Origin: Geothrix terrae
GTDB lineage: Bacteria; Acidobacteriota; Holophagae; Holophagales; Holophagaceae
Assembly (NCBI RefSeq): GCF_022808775.1
Contig: NZ_JAKZLA010000007.1
Span: forward strand, 101,751 to 165,750
Length of the DNA stretch: 64,000 bases
Direction: 5' to 3'
The translations under genes and the position numbers were made by a program. Positions 25,295-33,228 of this stretch are shown here, one piece after another. The notes under the pieces were generated by a model. It was not told the origin of the DNA. It saw only the letters and a list, made by a program, of their open reading frames with translations, and did no database searches. Numbering within the stretch: position 1 is the first letter of the stretch; each line of letters starts with the position of its first letter.

Positions 25295-26671
25295 ATGAAT
25301 CCGTCCCTTCTCACCCGTGAAGCCCTGGGGCAGTTCGCCAGCGCGAGCCGTGCGGCCTTCGAAGCGGAGCTGAAGACCCTGGTGGAGATCCCCTCCATCA
25401 GCGCCGATCCGGCCCGCCAGGGCGACGTGCGGCGCGTGGCCGAGGCGGCGCGGGCGCTCTTCGAGCGGCACGGGGGCAAGGCCGAGATCCTGGAGACCAG
25501 CGGCAACCCGCTCATCCACGGCTGGTTCGGCGAGGATCCGAGCTGCTCGACCATCACCGTCTACAACCACATGGACGTGCAGCCCGCCAATGAGCCCGAG
25601 TGGACGGCGGAGCCCTTCACCTTCGTGGTGGATGGCGACACCTATCGCGGCCGCGGCAGCACGGACGACAAGGGCCCGGCGGTGACGGCCTTCTTCGGCG
25701 CCCTGGCGGCCCGGAAGGCGGGCGTGCCCCTCAACATCCACTTCCTCTGGGAGACCGAGGAGGAGATCGGCTCCCCCAGCTTCGAGGGCGGCCTGAACCG
25801 CCACAAGGACCGCTTGAAGACCGACGCCATCGTGGTGAGCGACACGGTCTGGATCACCCGCGGCAAGCCCAGCACGCCCGCCGGGCTGCGCGGCCTCAAG
25901 GGCTTCCGGCTCACGCTGGAGACCGCGGACCACGACCTGCACAGCGGCGTGGTGGGCGGCGCGGCCCGCAACCCCCTGGCCGAGCTCATCAAGGTGGTCG
26001 CCGCCATGATGGACGGCGAGACCGGCAAGGTGAAGATCCCCGGCTTCTACGACGAGGTGGTGAAGCCCTCCAAGCAGGAGCTGGAGGAGTGGGCCCATGC
26101 GGGCTTCAGCGTGGAGACCTTCAAGAAGGACCACATGATCACCGGCATGCGCACCGAGGATCCCATCAAGGTCATGAAGCGCGTGTGGGGCCGGCCCACC
26201 ATGGAGGTCCACGGCGTCGTGGGCGGCTACACGGGCCCCGGCATCAAGAGCGCCGTGCCCCCCCGGGCCGAGGTGAAGCTCTCCTGCCGCCTGGTGCCGG
26301 ACATGGACGAGCACACCACCATCGAGCGCATCCGCGCCTTCGTGAACGAGCACTTCCCCGACGTGCAGTTCCACGAGGAGCACGGCCTGGCCCCCTTCAA
26401 GGGCCACGTCACCGGCCCCTACGCCGAGGCCATCAAGGACGCCTACCGCTTCGCCTTCGACGCGCCCTGCTCCTTCACCCGCGAAGGCGGCAGCATCGGC
26501 GCCGTGAAGACCATGGAGGACATCCTGGGCTGCGAAGTGTTCTTCCTGGGCCTCAGCCTCCCCAGCCACGGCTACCACGCCCCCAACGAGAACTACGACT
26601 GGGAGCAGGCCAGCGGTGGCATCGCGGCCTTCGCCCACTACTTCGAGACGGTGAGCTCGTTCAAGAACTGA
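25295..26671 (+). CDS. M20 family dipeptidase
   Basis: 458-residue zinc peptidase of the M20A/dipeptidase (CNDP/PepV-like) group. Motifs: YNHMDVQP (metal His and catalytic Asp), RGRGSTDDKGP (bridging Asp), LWETEEEIGSPSF (catalytic Glu and metal Glu), a dimerisation lid domain at about 190-310 and the final SHGYHAPNENY histidine. The ATG at 25295 has GGAG 6 bases upstream. The gene ends in a strong bidirectional terminator. It is longer than the arginine-operon M20 enzyme and differs in its lid, so it is not a second ArgE. Probable role: cleavage of dipeptides in the cytoplasm. Confidence 0.88.
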   Translation: MNPSLLTREALGQFASASRAAFEAELKTLVEIPSISADPARQGDVRRVAEAARALFERHGGKAEILETSGNPLIHGWFGEDPSCSTITVYNHMDVQPANEPEWTAEPFTFVVDGDTYRGRGSTDDKGPAVTAFFGALAARKAGVPLNIHFLWETEEEIGSPSFEGGLNRHKDRLKTDAIVVSDTVWITRGKPSTPAGLRGLKGFRLTLETADHDLHSGVVGGAARNPLAELIKVVAAMMDGETGKVKIPGFYDEVVKPSKQELEEWAHAGFSVETFKKDHMITGMRTEDPIKVMKRVWGRPTMEVHGVVGGYTGPGIKSAVPPRAEVKLSCRLVPDMDEHTTIERIRAFVNEHFPDVQFHEEHGLAPFKGHVTGPYAEAIKDAYRFAFDAPCSFTREGGSIGAVKTMEDILGCEVFFLGLSLPSHGYHAPNENYDWEQASGGIAAFAHYFETVSSFKN

Positions 26672-26684
26672 GGGCCGTTCCTTG

Positions 26685-26717
26685 CGAAAATCGCCGGCCG
26701 ATGGCCGGCGATTTTCG
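26685..26717. terminator. Rho-independent terminator after the dipeptidase
   Basis: A perfect 15-bp stem (CGAAAATCGCCGGCC pairing with GGCCGGCGATTTTCG) encloses the loop GAT. The outer A/T pairs provide a T-tract on the plus-strand transcript. Confidence 0.85.
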
Positions 26718-26788
26718 TTGGAAAGTGCGCTGCATCGGCTCCCCGGCCGATGGTCAGTTCCTGGGTGTTCGCTCGATCTGTCAATTTA

Positions 26789-26883
26789 CTACTAATTCAT
26801 TCCAATTTTAGTTTTTCATGGACGCCCATCTCGTCCCGCCCTAACCTACTAGCGAATTCCTAATTGAATTGCCAATTAGTAGG
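26789..26883. promoter_or_regulatory. Operator-like inverted repeats upstream of fic
   Basis: AT-rich region with interleaved repeats. CTACTAATT (26789-26797) is the exact reverse complement of AATTAGTAG (26874-26882). CCTACTA (26845-26851) pairs with TAGTAGG (26877-26883), and CTAATTG (26860-26866) pairs with CAATTAG (26873-26879). The last arms lie against the fic ribosome site, so a bound protein could block fic expression. Confidence 0.6.
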
Positions 26884-26888
26884 TGTTC

Positions 26889-28235
26889 ATGAAACTCCCC
26901 CACCCGCCTCCAGAGATATCCAGCCTTCTTTCAACCATTGAGGCTGGGGACATCCAGAAGATCCTCGAACTCCAGCCGGGCCCCCTGGTCAAGGAGGCCT
27001 ACCTCCACTGGGACGAATTGAGGCATCGGGCCCCCCCGGAGGGCCTGGATCACGAGCGGTGGTGGCTGGGCGTCAAGTGGGCTCGGCAAACCTTCCTGAA
27101 GCCCCTTCCCCTGTTGGACAAGAAGGGGCGGCCCTTCTCCTTCGGCACCCCCGAGCCTGTCCAGATCGATCTGCACCACATCGACCAGGATGCGGCCGGC
27201 GAGATCAAGTCCGCCACCGAGGCCACCACGCCCGCCACTCGGGACAGGTACCTCCTCAAATCGGTCATCGAGGAGGCCATCACCTCGAGCCAGCTGGAGG
27301 GGGCTTCGACGACCCGGAGGGTGGCCGCGGAGATGCTCCGGTCCGGAAGGGCCCCGAAGGATCGAAGCGAGCAGATGATCTTCAACAACTTCCTGGCCAT
27401 GCGCGCCATCCAGGGTTTCAGGAACGAGCCCATGACCCCGGCACGGCTGCTTGAGATCCACCGCAGGGTGTCCGAGCACACCCTGGACGATCCCCGGGAC
27501 GTGGGAAGGCTGCGCCAGTCCAACGACATCCACGTGGTGGACAACGATGACGGCACCATCCTCCACCAGCCGCCGGACCATCGTGAGCTGCCGGAGCGGC
27601 TGGAGCGGCTCTGTGCCTTCGCCAATGCCGGAGAAGACCAGCGCCCCTTCGTGCATCCGGTCCTTCGGGCCATCCTGCTGCACTTCATGGTCGGATATGA
27701 CCACCCCTTCGCGGATGGGAACGGGCGGACGGCCCGGGCGCTCTTCTACTGGTCCATGCTCCGGAGCGGGTACTGGCTGGCCGAGTTCATCTCCATCTCG
27801 CACATCCTCCGCAAGGCGCCGGCCCAGTACGGGCGAGCCTACCTCTTCACCGAAACCGACGGCGGGGACACCACCTACTTCCTCATCCACCAGCTGACCA
27901 CCATGCGGAAGGCCATCCAGAGCCTCCACGACTACCTCGCCCGGAAAGCGAAGGAACAAAGAAGCATGGAGCGCCTGCTGGCGGAGTCCCCCGCCCTGCG
28001 TGTCCGACTCAACCACCGCCAGAAGACCCTTCTCACCCATGCCTTGAAGCATCCCGCCGCGGGCTACCGCATCGAGGAGCATCAGAAGACACATGGCATC
28101 GTCTACCAGACCGCCCGGACCGACCTGCTCCAGCTGGCGGAGCTCGGGCTCCTCGAGAAGATCAAGGAAGGGCGCGCGTTCCTCTTCGTCGCCCCGAACG
28201 ACTTGGCGGCGCGGATGGCCCGCCTCGAACCCTAG
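26889..28235 (+). CDS. Fic family AMP-transferase with C-terminal winged helix
   Basis: 448-residue Fic enzyme of the SoFic-like group, expected to transfer AMP from ATP to a protein hydroxyl. The catalytic loop HPFADGNGRTAR (272-283) is intact. An N-terminal inhibitory motif SSQLEG (133-138) fits the S/T-x-x-x-E-G/N pattern of class II, self-inhibited Fic proteins. Residues 375-435 look like a winged helix (HRQKTLLTHAL through QLAELGLLEKIKEGRAFLF), which may bind the repeats just upstream. The start is the ATG at 26889; a GTG at 26883 is in frame but overlaps the ribosome-site sequence AGGTG. There is no antitoxin-like partner gene, in keeping with the built-in inhibitory helix. Confidence 0.88.
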   Translation: MKLPHPPPEISSLLSTIEAGDIQKILELQPGPLVKEAYLHWDELRHRAPPEGLDHERWWLGVKWARQTFLKPLPLLDKKGRPFSFGTPEPVQIDLHHIDQDAAGEIKSATEATTPATRDRYLLKSVIEEAITSSQLEGASTTRRVAAEMLRSGRAPKDRSEQMIFNNFLAMRAIQGFRNEPMTPARLLEIHRRVSEHTLDDPRDVGRLRQSNDIHVVDNDDGTILHQPPDHRELPERLERLCAFANAGEDQRPFVHPVLRAILLHFMVGYDHPFADGNGRTARALFYWSMLRSGYWLAEFISISHILRKAPAQYGRAYLFTETDGGDTTYFLIHQLTTMRKAIQSLHDYLARKAKEQRSMERLLAESPALRVRLNHRQKTLLTHALKHPAAGYRIEEHQKTHGIVYQTARTDLLQLAELGLLEKIKEGRAFLFVAPNDLAARMARLEP

Positions 28236-28277
28236 GACCGATCCTGGAACGCGCGGCGCGGCGGCCTGTGGCTCGCC

Positions 28278-29066
28278 CTAGAACGTGCCCTGCACCAGCC
28301 CCCCGTCCACCAGCAGGCTCTGGCCGGTGAGGTAGCTTGCGGGGATTCCGCAGAGGAAGGCGATGACGGCGCCGATCTCGCCGGGGTCGCCGAGGCGGGC
28401 GGCGGGGATGGCGGCGGCGGTGCGGGCGTAGTACTCGTCGGTGGTGATGCCTTCGGCGGCGGAGCGCACCTCGGCCAGGTGGGCCTGGCGGTCGGTCATC
28501 ACGTGGCCGGGCAGCACGGCGTTCACCGTGATCCCATCCGCGGCGGTCTCCAGGGCCAGGGTGCGGGTGAGGCCCGAGAGGCCGGCCCGGAGCGTCGAGC
28601 TGATGGTGAGCAGGGGCGTGGGCTGCTTGGCCACCAGGCTGGTGATGTGGACGATGCGCCCCCACTGGGCCGCCCGCATGCCGGGCAGCGCGAGCCGCGA
28701 GAGGCGCACCACGTTCATGAGCGTGGAGTCCACCCCGGCGGCCCAATCGTCGTCGGAAAGCCCCGAGAATCCGGCGGCCTTGGGCCCGCCCGTGTTGGTC
28801 ACGAGGATCTGCACGGGGCCCAGGGCCACGGCCGTGGCCTGGTGCCAGCGGGCCAGGTCCTCCGCCTTCGCCACGTCCGCGGCCAGGGCCAGGGCGGGCA
28901 CGCCCAGGGCCTCCAGTTCGGCCTTCACCGCCGCCAGGGCCTCGCCGCCCCGGCCGCACACCGACACCGCGCAGCCCTCCGCCGCCAGGGCCAGGGCCGT
29001 GGCCCGGCCCAGCCCCTTGCTGCCGGCCGCCACCATGGCCACCTTGCCGCGAATGCCGAGATCCAT
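28278..29066 (-). CDS. SDR family protein lacking the canonical YxxxK
   Basis: 262 residues with the short-chain dehydrogenase fold: an N-terminal cofactor motif of variant form (VAAGSKGLGRATALALA), TNTGG in place of NNAG, and the C-terminal end LTGQSLLVDGG. The active-site serine is present in HITSLVAKQP, but the usual Tyr-x-x-x-Lys is replaced by a stretch reading LTISSTLRAG. The same replacement (LSNAVRAG type) occurs in a recognised divergent subfamily annotated as 3-oxoacyl-ACP-reductase-like. Enzymatic activity is therefore uncertain. The start at 29066 has AGGAGG just upstream. It lies 14 bases downstream of the lipoprotein gene and probably shares its transcript. Confidence 0.82.
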   Translation of the reverse strand: MDLGIRGKVAMVAAGSKGLGRATALALAAEGCAVSVCGRGGEALAAVKAELEALGVPALALAADVAKAEDLARWHQATAVALGPVQILVTNTGGPKAAGFSGLSDDDWAAGVDSTLMNVVRLSRLALPGMRAAQWGRIVHITSLVAKQPTPLLTISSTLRAGLSGLTRTLALETAADGITVNAVLPGHVMTDRQAHLAEVRSAAEGITTDEYYARTAAAIPAARLGDPGEIGAVIAFLCGIPASYLTGQSLLVDGGLVQGTF

Positions 29067-29080
29067 GGGTTCCTCCTGGG

Positions 29081-29668
29081 CTACCGGGATGAAGGTGGGG
29101 GCGTGGGTTCGGGGGGCGTGAGTTCGGGGGACGTGGGTTCGGGGGACCGGCCCGCGGTGGGGGCCGGGTCGACGCGGCGGGGCGCGGCGGGCGGCGGGCA
29201 GCCCTGGGCCTGGCCCAGCCCCTTGAGGTAGGCCCGCCGGGTCAGGCCCGCGGCCACGGCCTCGGCCACCAGCCGGGAGTGGCGCTCGGCGCCGCTCAGC
29301 TTCCGCACCCAGCCCCGGAAGGGGATGAGGCCCTCGGTGGTGTGGCGCACGGCGCCCACGGCCGCCCCGCTGGCCTCGGCCCGCCCGCGTTCGCCCAGGG
29401 TCGGATCCGCCGTCGGAGGGGCGTCCAGGTCCGGCGGCAGGGCCGCGTCCAGCTGCCGCACCTCCGCCACCAGGCCGGCGCAGGTGGGGTCCGCCGGCGG
29501 TCCGTAGGGGGCCTTCTGGGCCGCCAGCAGGATGGGCGGGATCTTGGCGCGCACCAGGTTGAGGTCGCCCAGGGGCGCGGTGGCGGCGTCGGACAGGCCG
29601 GATGTCTTGGGCCTGGCGCAGGCCGCCAGGACCAGCAGGGCGACGACCGGGAGGAGGGCGGGCTTCAT
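29081..29668 (-). CDS. Small lipoprotein with proline-rich repeat tail
   Basis: 195 residues with a signal peptide and lipobox (LLVLAAC). The mature part has scattered Cys residues (in DPTCAG and AQGCPP) that could pair. The C-terminal tail consists of PEPTS/PELTP/PEPTP-type five-residue repeats encoded by a 15-bp tandem DNA repeat. The start at 29668 (MKPALLPV) is preferred to the ATG at 29680 because it gives a normal signal peptide. Not recognised as a known family. It is the first gene of a two-gene unit with the SDR. Confidence 0.6.
   Translation of the reverse strand: MKPALLPVVALLVLAACARPKTSGLSDAATAPLGDLNLVRAKIPPILLAAQKAPYGPPADPTCAGLVAEVRQLDAALPPDLDAPPTADPTLGERGRAEASGAAVGAVRHTTEGLIPFRGWVRKLSGAERHSRLVAEAVAAGLTRRAYLKGLGQAQGCPPPAAPRRVDPAPTAGRSPEPTSPELTPPEPTPPPSSR
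29101..29145. repeat. 15-bp tandem repeat, three copies
   Basis: Three perfectly phased units: GCGTGGGTTCGGGGG, GCGTGAGTTCGGGGG and ACGTGGGTTCGGGGG. They encode the proline-rich tail of the lipoprotein on the minus strand. Copy number is likely to vary between strains by slippage. Confidence 0.85.
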
Positions 29669-29752
29669 GGCGCCCAGCATACCGGCTCACCGGCCCTGAT
29701 GGCCCCTGACGGCCCCTGATGGCTCTCAGCGCGCCACTGCTACCCTCGGAGG

Positions 29753-30496
29753 ATGCCCGCTCTGGAACTGGCCTCCCTCACCAAGCGCTTCGGCGACAAG
29801 ACGGCCGTCGAAGACCTCAGCCTCGCCCTGGAACCCGGCACCTTCCTGGGCCTGCTGGGCCGCAATGGCGCCGGGAAGAGCACCACGCTGAAGATGGTGA
29901 CGGGCCTGCTGAAGCCCACCTCCGGCCGCATCCGCGTGCTGGGCCTGGACCTCCAAGCCGATCCCCTGGCGGTGAAGCGCCAGATCGGCGCCATGCCCGA
30001 GGACATGGCCCTGCTGGACATGCTCACAGGGCCCCAGTACCTGCGCTTCGTGGGCCGCATGTACGGCATGCCGGACGCGCTCATCGACGGCCGCCGGGAG
30101 GAGCTGTTCGACACCCTGGACCTGGCACCCGGCCCCAAGACCCTCATCGCGGACTACAGCTTCGGCATGAAGAAGAAGGTGGCCCTCTGCGCGGCCCTGA
30201 TCCACGGGCCCCAGGTCGTGTTCCTGGACGAGCCCTTCGAGGGCATCGACCCCGTCACCAGCCGCACCATCAAGGACATCCTCCAGAGCCTGCAGCAGCG
30301 CGGCGTGACGCTGGTGCTCACCAGCCACATCCTCGAGGTGGTGGAGAAGCTCTGCCCCCTCATCGCCATCCTGGACGAAGGCCGGCTCAAGGGCTTCGGG
30401 CCCCTGGACGAGCTGCGCCGCGGCGGCGAGAGCCTGGAGCAGCTCTTCGTCGGGCTCGTGGGCGGCGCGCAGAAGGGGGCGCTCTCGTGGTTGTGA
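29753..30496 (+). CDS. ABC transporter ATP-binding protein (ABC-2 type exporter)
   Basis: 247-residue nucleotide-binding subunit. Walker A is GRNGAGKST (36-44), the signature region is DYSFGMKKKVALCAALI (a degenerate LSGGQ in the exporter style), Walker B is VVFLDEPFEG and the switch histidine is in LVLTSHILEVVE. It resembles the NodI/CcmA/DRA group of ABC-2 exporters. The downstream permease begins inside its last codons (GTG at 30487), so the two are translationally coupled. The substrate is unknown. Confidence 0.9.
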   Translation: MPALELASLTKRFGDKTAVEDLSLALEPGTFLGLLGRNGAGKSTTLKMVTGLLKPTSGRIRVLGLDLQADPLAVKRQIGAMPEDMALLDMLTGPQYLRFVGRMYGMPDALIDGRREELFDTLDLAPGPKTLIADYSFGMKKKVALCAALIHGPQVVFLDEPFEGIDPVTSRTIKDILQSLQQRGVTLVLTSHILEVVEKLCPLIAILDEGRLKGFGPLDELRRGGESLEQLFVGLVGGAQKGALSWL

Positions 30497-32088
30497 GCCC
30501 CTTCCGCGCCCTGCTGGCGGCCCATGGGCAGGCCACCTGGAACCGCTCCGCCCGGGAGCTGGGCCGCCAGGGCGCCTGGGTCCTGGCCCTGGTGGTGGGG
30601 ATCTTCGCCGCCTTCGCCGCCCTGGGCCTGATCCTGGGCGGCGGAGCGCTCGGCTGGCTGCTGGGCAGCCGCCTCGGACGGCCGATCGTGGCCGCCCTCC
30701 TGGGCGCCCTGCTCGCCTTCTTCAGCTTCGGGGGCGGCCTCATCGGCGGCGTGCTGGGCGGGGCCCGGGAGCTGGCCTGGGAGGCCTACCGGGGCTTCCC
30801 CCTGCGGCTGCGGACCCTCTACCTGGCCGAGCTGATGGCGGGCCTGGCGGACATGCTGCCGCTGACGATGGCCCTGGCTCTGACGGGGCTGCTGCTGGGC
30901 CTCGGCGCGGCCGCGCCCCGGACCCTGCTGCTGGTGCCCCTCGTCCTCCTGGAGACGCTGCTGATGCTGCTGGCCCTCCAGGTGCTGATCGGCGGCCTGG
31001 CCTCGGCCCTGGTGAAGCGCCTCCGCGTGGCCCTCACGGCGCTGGCCATCCTGGCCTGGCTGGGCTCCACGCTGATGTCCCCCGGCCTGTCGGCGCGCGG
31101 CCCGGCCTCCACGGCCCGGCCCCTCCAGGCCGCCCAGGTCGAGAGGGTCCAGGCCCTGGGCCGGGGGGCCGCCCGGGTGCTGGAAGCCCTACCCACCCAC
31201 GCCGCCGCCCGGAGCCTGGCCGAGGCGCAGGCGGGTCATTGGGGCGCGGCCCTGGCCCTGCACCTCTACCCGCTGGCCCTGCTGGCCCTGGTGATGGTGC
31301 TGGGCGCCCGGATCATGGCGCGGGAGACCAGCGGCACCGCCGTGGCCCCGCAGACCCGCGGCCCCGACCGCCTCTGGAGCTTCCGCCACCCGGCGGAGGG
31401 CCTGGGGCGGCTCCACTTCCAGACCCTCATGCGCAGCCACCTGGGCCGCTTCGCCTTCCTCATGCCCCTCATGACCGTGGTGCTGCTGAAGGGCCCCTTC
31501 GCCCAGTTCAAGCCGAACCCGCTCTGGACCGTGCCCGCGGCCTTCGCCTACCTGTCCCTGGTGGCGAACAACTTCGTGTTCAACCAGTTCGGGCTGGACC
31601 GGCACGGCGTGAAGGGCCTGCTGCTCCTGCCCGTGGGCTCGGAGGACCTGCTCAAGGGGAAGCTGCTGGGCCTGGCCGCCCACCAGGGGCTCCAGGCCCT
31701 GACGCTGGCGCTCCTGCTGCTGGCCCTGGACCACGCGGGCCCGGCCCCGCTCCTGGGCGGCATGCTGCTCATGGGCTGCATCTTCCTGGCCCAGACCGCC
31801 GTGGGGCAGTGGACGTCCACCTGGGCGCCGCGGCCCATGGCCATGGACAGCCTCAAGAACAACAACATGCCCTTCGCCCTGGGCCTGCTGAGCATGGGGA
31901 CCTCGGCCTTCTGGGCCGGCCTCTTCGGCGGCGCCTACGCGCTGCTGGCCTGGGCCTCGCCGCGGCTGCTGGTGCCGGGCATGGCGCTGCTCTTCGGGCT
32001 GGTGCTCACGGCGCACCTGCTGCTGCTGCCCGCCGCGGCCGCGGCCCTGGACCGGCGCCGGGAGAAGCTGGTGGAGGCCCTGGGATGA
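30487..32088 (+). CDS. ABC exporter permease, large
   Basis: 533-residue polytopic protein with about twelve hydrophobic segments, fitting a double-length ABC-2 permease. The start is inferred as a GTG at 30487, with an AGAAGGGGG site 7 bases upstream; a second GTG at 30493 is the alternative. Both lie within the end of the ATPase gene, implying coupling. Repeated GLLLGL-type helices and a central cytoplasmic loop (roughly 190-230) are seen. It overlaps the next gene in an ATGA. No motif identifies the cargo. Confidence 0.78.
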   Translation: MVVSPFRALLAAHGQATWNRSARELGRQGAWVLALVVGIFAAFAALGLILGGGALGWLLGSRLGRPIVAALLGALLAFFSFGGGLIGGVLGGARELAWEAYRGFPLRLRTLYLAELMAGLADMLPLTMALALTGLLLGLGAAAPRTLLLVPLVLLETLLMLLALQVLIGGLASALVKRLRVALTALAILAWLGSTLMSPGLSARGPASTARPLQAAQVERVQALGRGAARVLEALPTHAAARSLAEAQAGHWGAALALHLYPLALLALVMVLGARIMARETSGTAVAPQTRGPDRLWSFRHPAEGLGRLHFQTLMRSHLGRFAFLMPLMTVVLLKGPFAQFKPNPLWTVPAAFAYLSLVANNFVFNQFGLDRHGVKGLLLLPVGSEDLLKGKLLGLAAHQGLQALTLALLLLALDHAGPAPLLGGMLLMGCIFLAQTAVGQWTSTWAPRPMAMDSLKNNNMPFALGLLSMGTSAFWAGLFGGAYALLAWASPRLLVPGMALLFGLVLTAHLLLLPAAAAALDRRREKLVEALG

Positions 32089-32912
32089 GCCCCGAGGCGC
32101 TGCGGCTGGCGGCCGAGCTGGGCGGGGCCGTGCTCTCGGTCCCCGGCGCTGCCGGTGCTTCCGGGGGCGGCAGCCTGGTGCTCGTGGAGCGCATCCAGGG
32201 CCACGGCCTGTCCCAGGTGCTGGTGCTGGGCCGCACGGCGGAGGACCTGCGGGAGCCGCTGGACGCTGCAACCACCGTCCAGGCCCGGGGCCTGGCGGTG
32301 AACGTGCTGGGCCTCGTGCCCGCGCCCGGCTGCGACCTGGCCTCCGCCCTGGACCTGCACCGCCGCCGCCTGGGCGCCCTGGTCTGCGCGCTGGACGCGG
32401 GCCTGCCCTGGCTGGACGGGAAGCCCATGCTGGTCCGGCGCCTGCCGGGCCGCCTCGCCCGCGCCCTGCCCGTGGCCCTGGAGAAGGCCCCCATGGGCCC
32501 CCTGGAGAAGGCCGAGCTAAAGGGCTTCCTGGCGGACTGGGACAAGGCGGATCGCAAGCGGATCTTCCGCCGGCCCGAGTGGCGGGAAGCCCCCGATCAC
32601 GGACAGCATGGCGGCTTCGAGGCGGACCTCTGGCCCGGCGTGCCCCTGCCCGAGGGCGCCGAGCTGCGGGTGCCGCCCCTGGTGCTGCCGGAGGGCACGG
32701 CGCTCACGAACGCCCTGCGCACGGCCCTGCGCGCGGCCACGGGCCAGCCCATCCCCTTCCTGCCCCTGCCCGGAGACCCCGCGCCCCTCCACGCCCTGCG
32801 CGCGCTCACCCCTGAAGCCACCGCCTTCCGCGGGCCCGCCCGAGCCTGGGAGCTGGCTTTCGAAGGCCTCTCCCGCCTGCCCGCGCCCCCGCACTTCTGC
32901 GCGCGCTGCTGA
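32085..32912 (+). CDS. Conserved-looking cytoplasmic protein of unknown function, third gene of the ABC unit
   Basis: 275 residues, soluble, with no signal peptide or membrane segment. The ATG at 32085 overlaps the permease stop (ATGA), so it belongs to the exporter operon. A Cys pair near the C-terminus (HFCARC) could bind a metal, and residues 95-165 are rich in Asp, Arg and Lys around LEKAELKGFLADWDKADRK. I do not recognise a family; being co-expressed with the exporter is the only functional hint. Confidence 0.6.
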   Translation: MSPEALRLAAELGGAVLSVPGAAGASGGGSLVLVERIQGHGLSQVLVLGRTAEDLREPLDAATTVQARGLAVNVLGLVPAPGCDLASALDLHRRRLGALVCALDAGLPWLDGKPMLVRRLPGRLARALPVALEKAPMGPLEKAELKGFLADWDKADRKRIFRRPEWREAPDHGQHGGFEADLWPGVPLPEGAELRVPPLVLPEGTALTNALRTALRAATGQPIPFLPLPGDPAPLHALRALTPEATAFRGPARAWELAFEGLSRLPAPPHFCARC

Positions 32913-33228
32913 ACGCGAAGGACGCGAAGACGCTCCTGAAGGGGTCGGAGATGGGCGCAGAAAAGGCGTCCATAAGCGGAGGTTGGCGGAGGAGCCGAGG
33001 AAAGCGGAGGAAAAGAAAGCGCACCGAGTGCTTCTGTGCCTTCCGGGTTCCAGCTTTCCCGGCTGAGGCACACCGAGTCAGCACGAAACGCTTTTTGACT
33101 GGGTCCGAGGGGAGGCCTGGAGGGCAGAGCCCTGGCGTTCCCCGCGATGTCCGGTGGAGGCAGCGGCCCGGCCTTCACTCTAGAATCCAGGGAAGCGTTC
33201 CCCTCGCAGCCCCGTTCCCGGAAGCCCC
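32913..33228. other. 316-base gap before the Ser/Thr kinase gene
   Basis: No gene is supported here. At 32911-32932 a GAACGCGAAG/GACGCGAAGACG motif resembles one arm of the arginine-operon repeats, but more divergent. The middle is purine-rich (AGGAAAGCGGAGGAAAAGAAA). No clear promoter is recognised upstream of the kinase. Confidence 0.4.

Noticed and set aside
33000..33228. A CRISPR-like or regulatory repeat in the purine-rich gap before the kinase
   Set aside because: No direct repeats of regular spacing; only a purine-rich run and one degenerate repeat arm are present.
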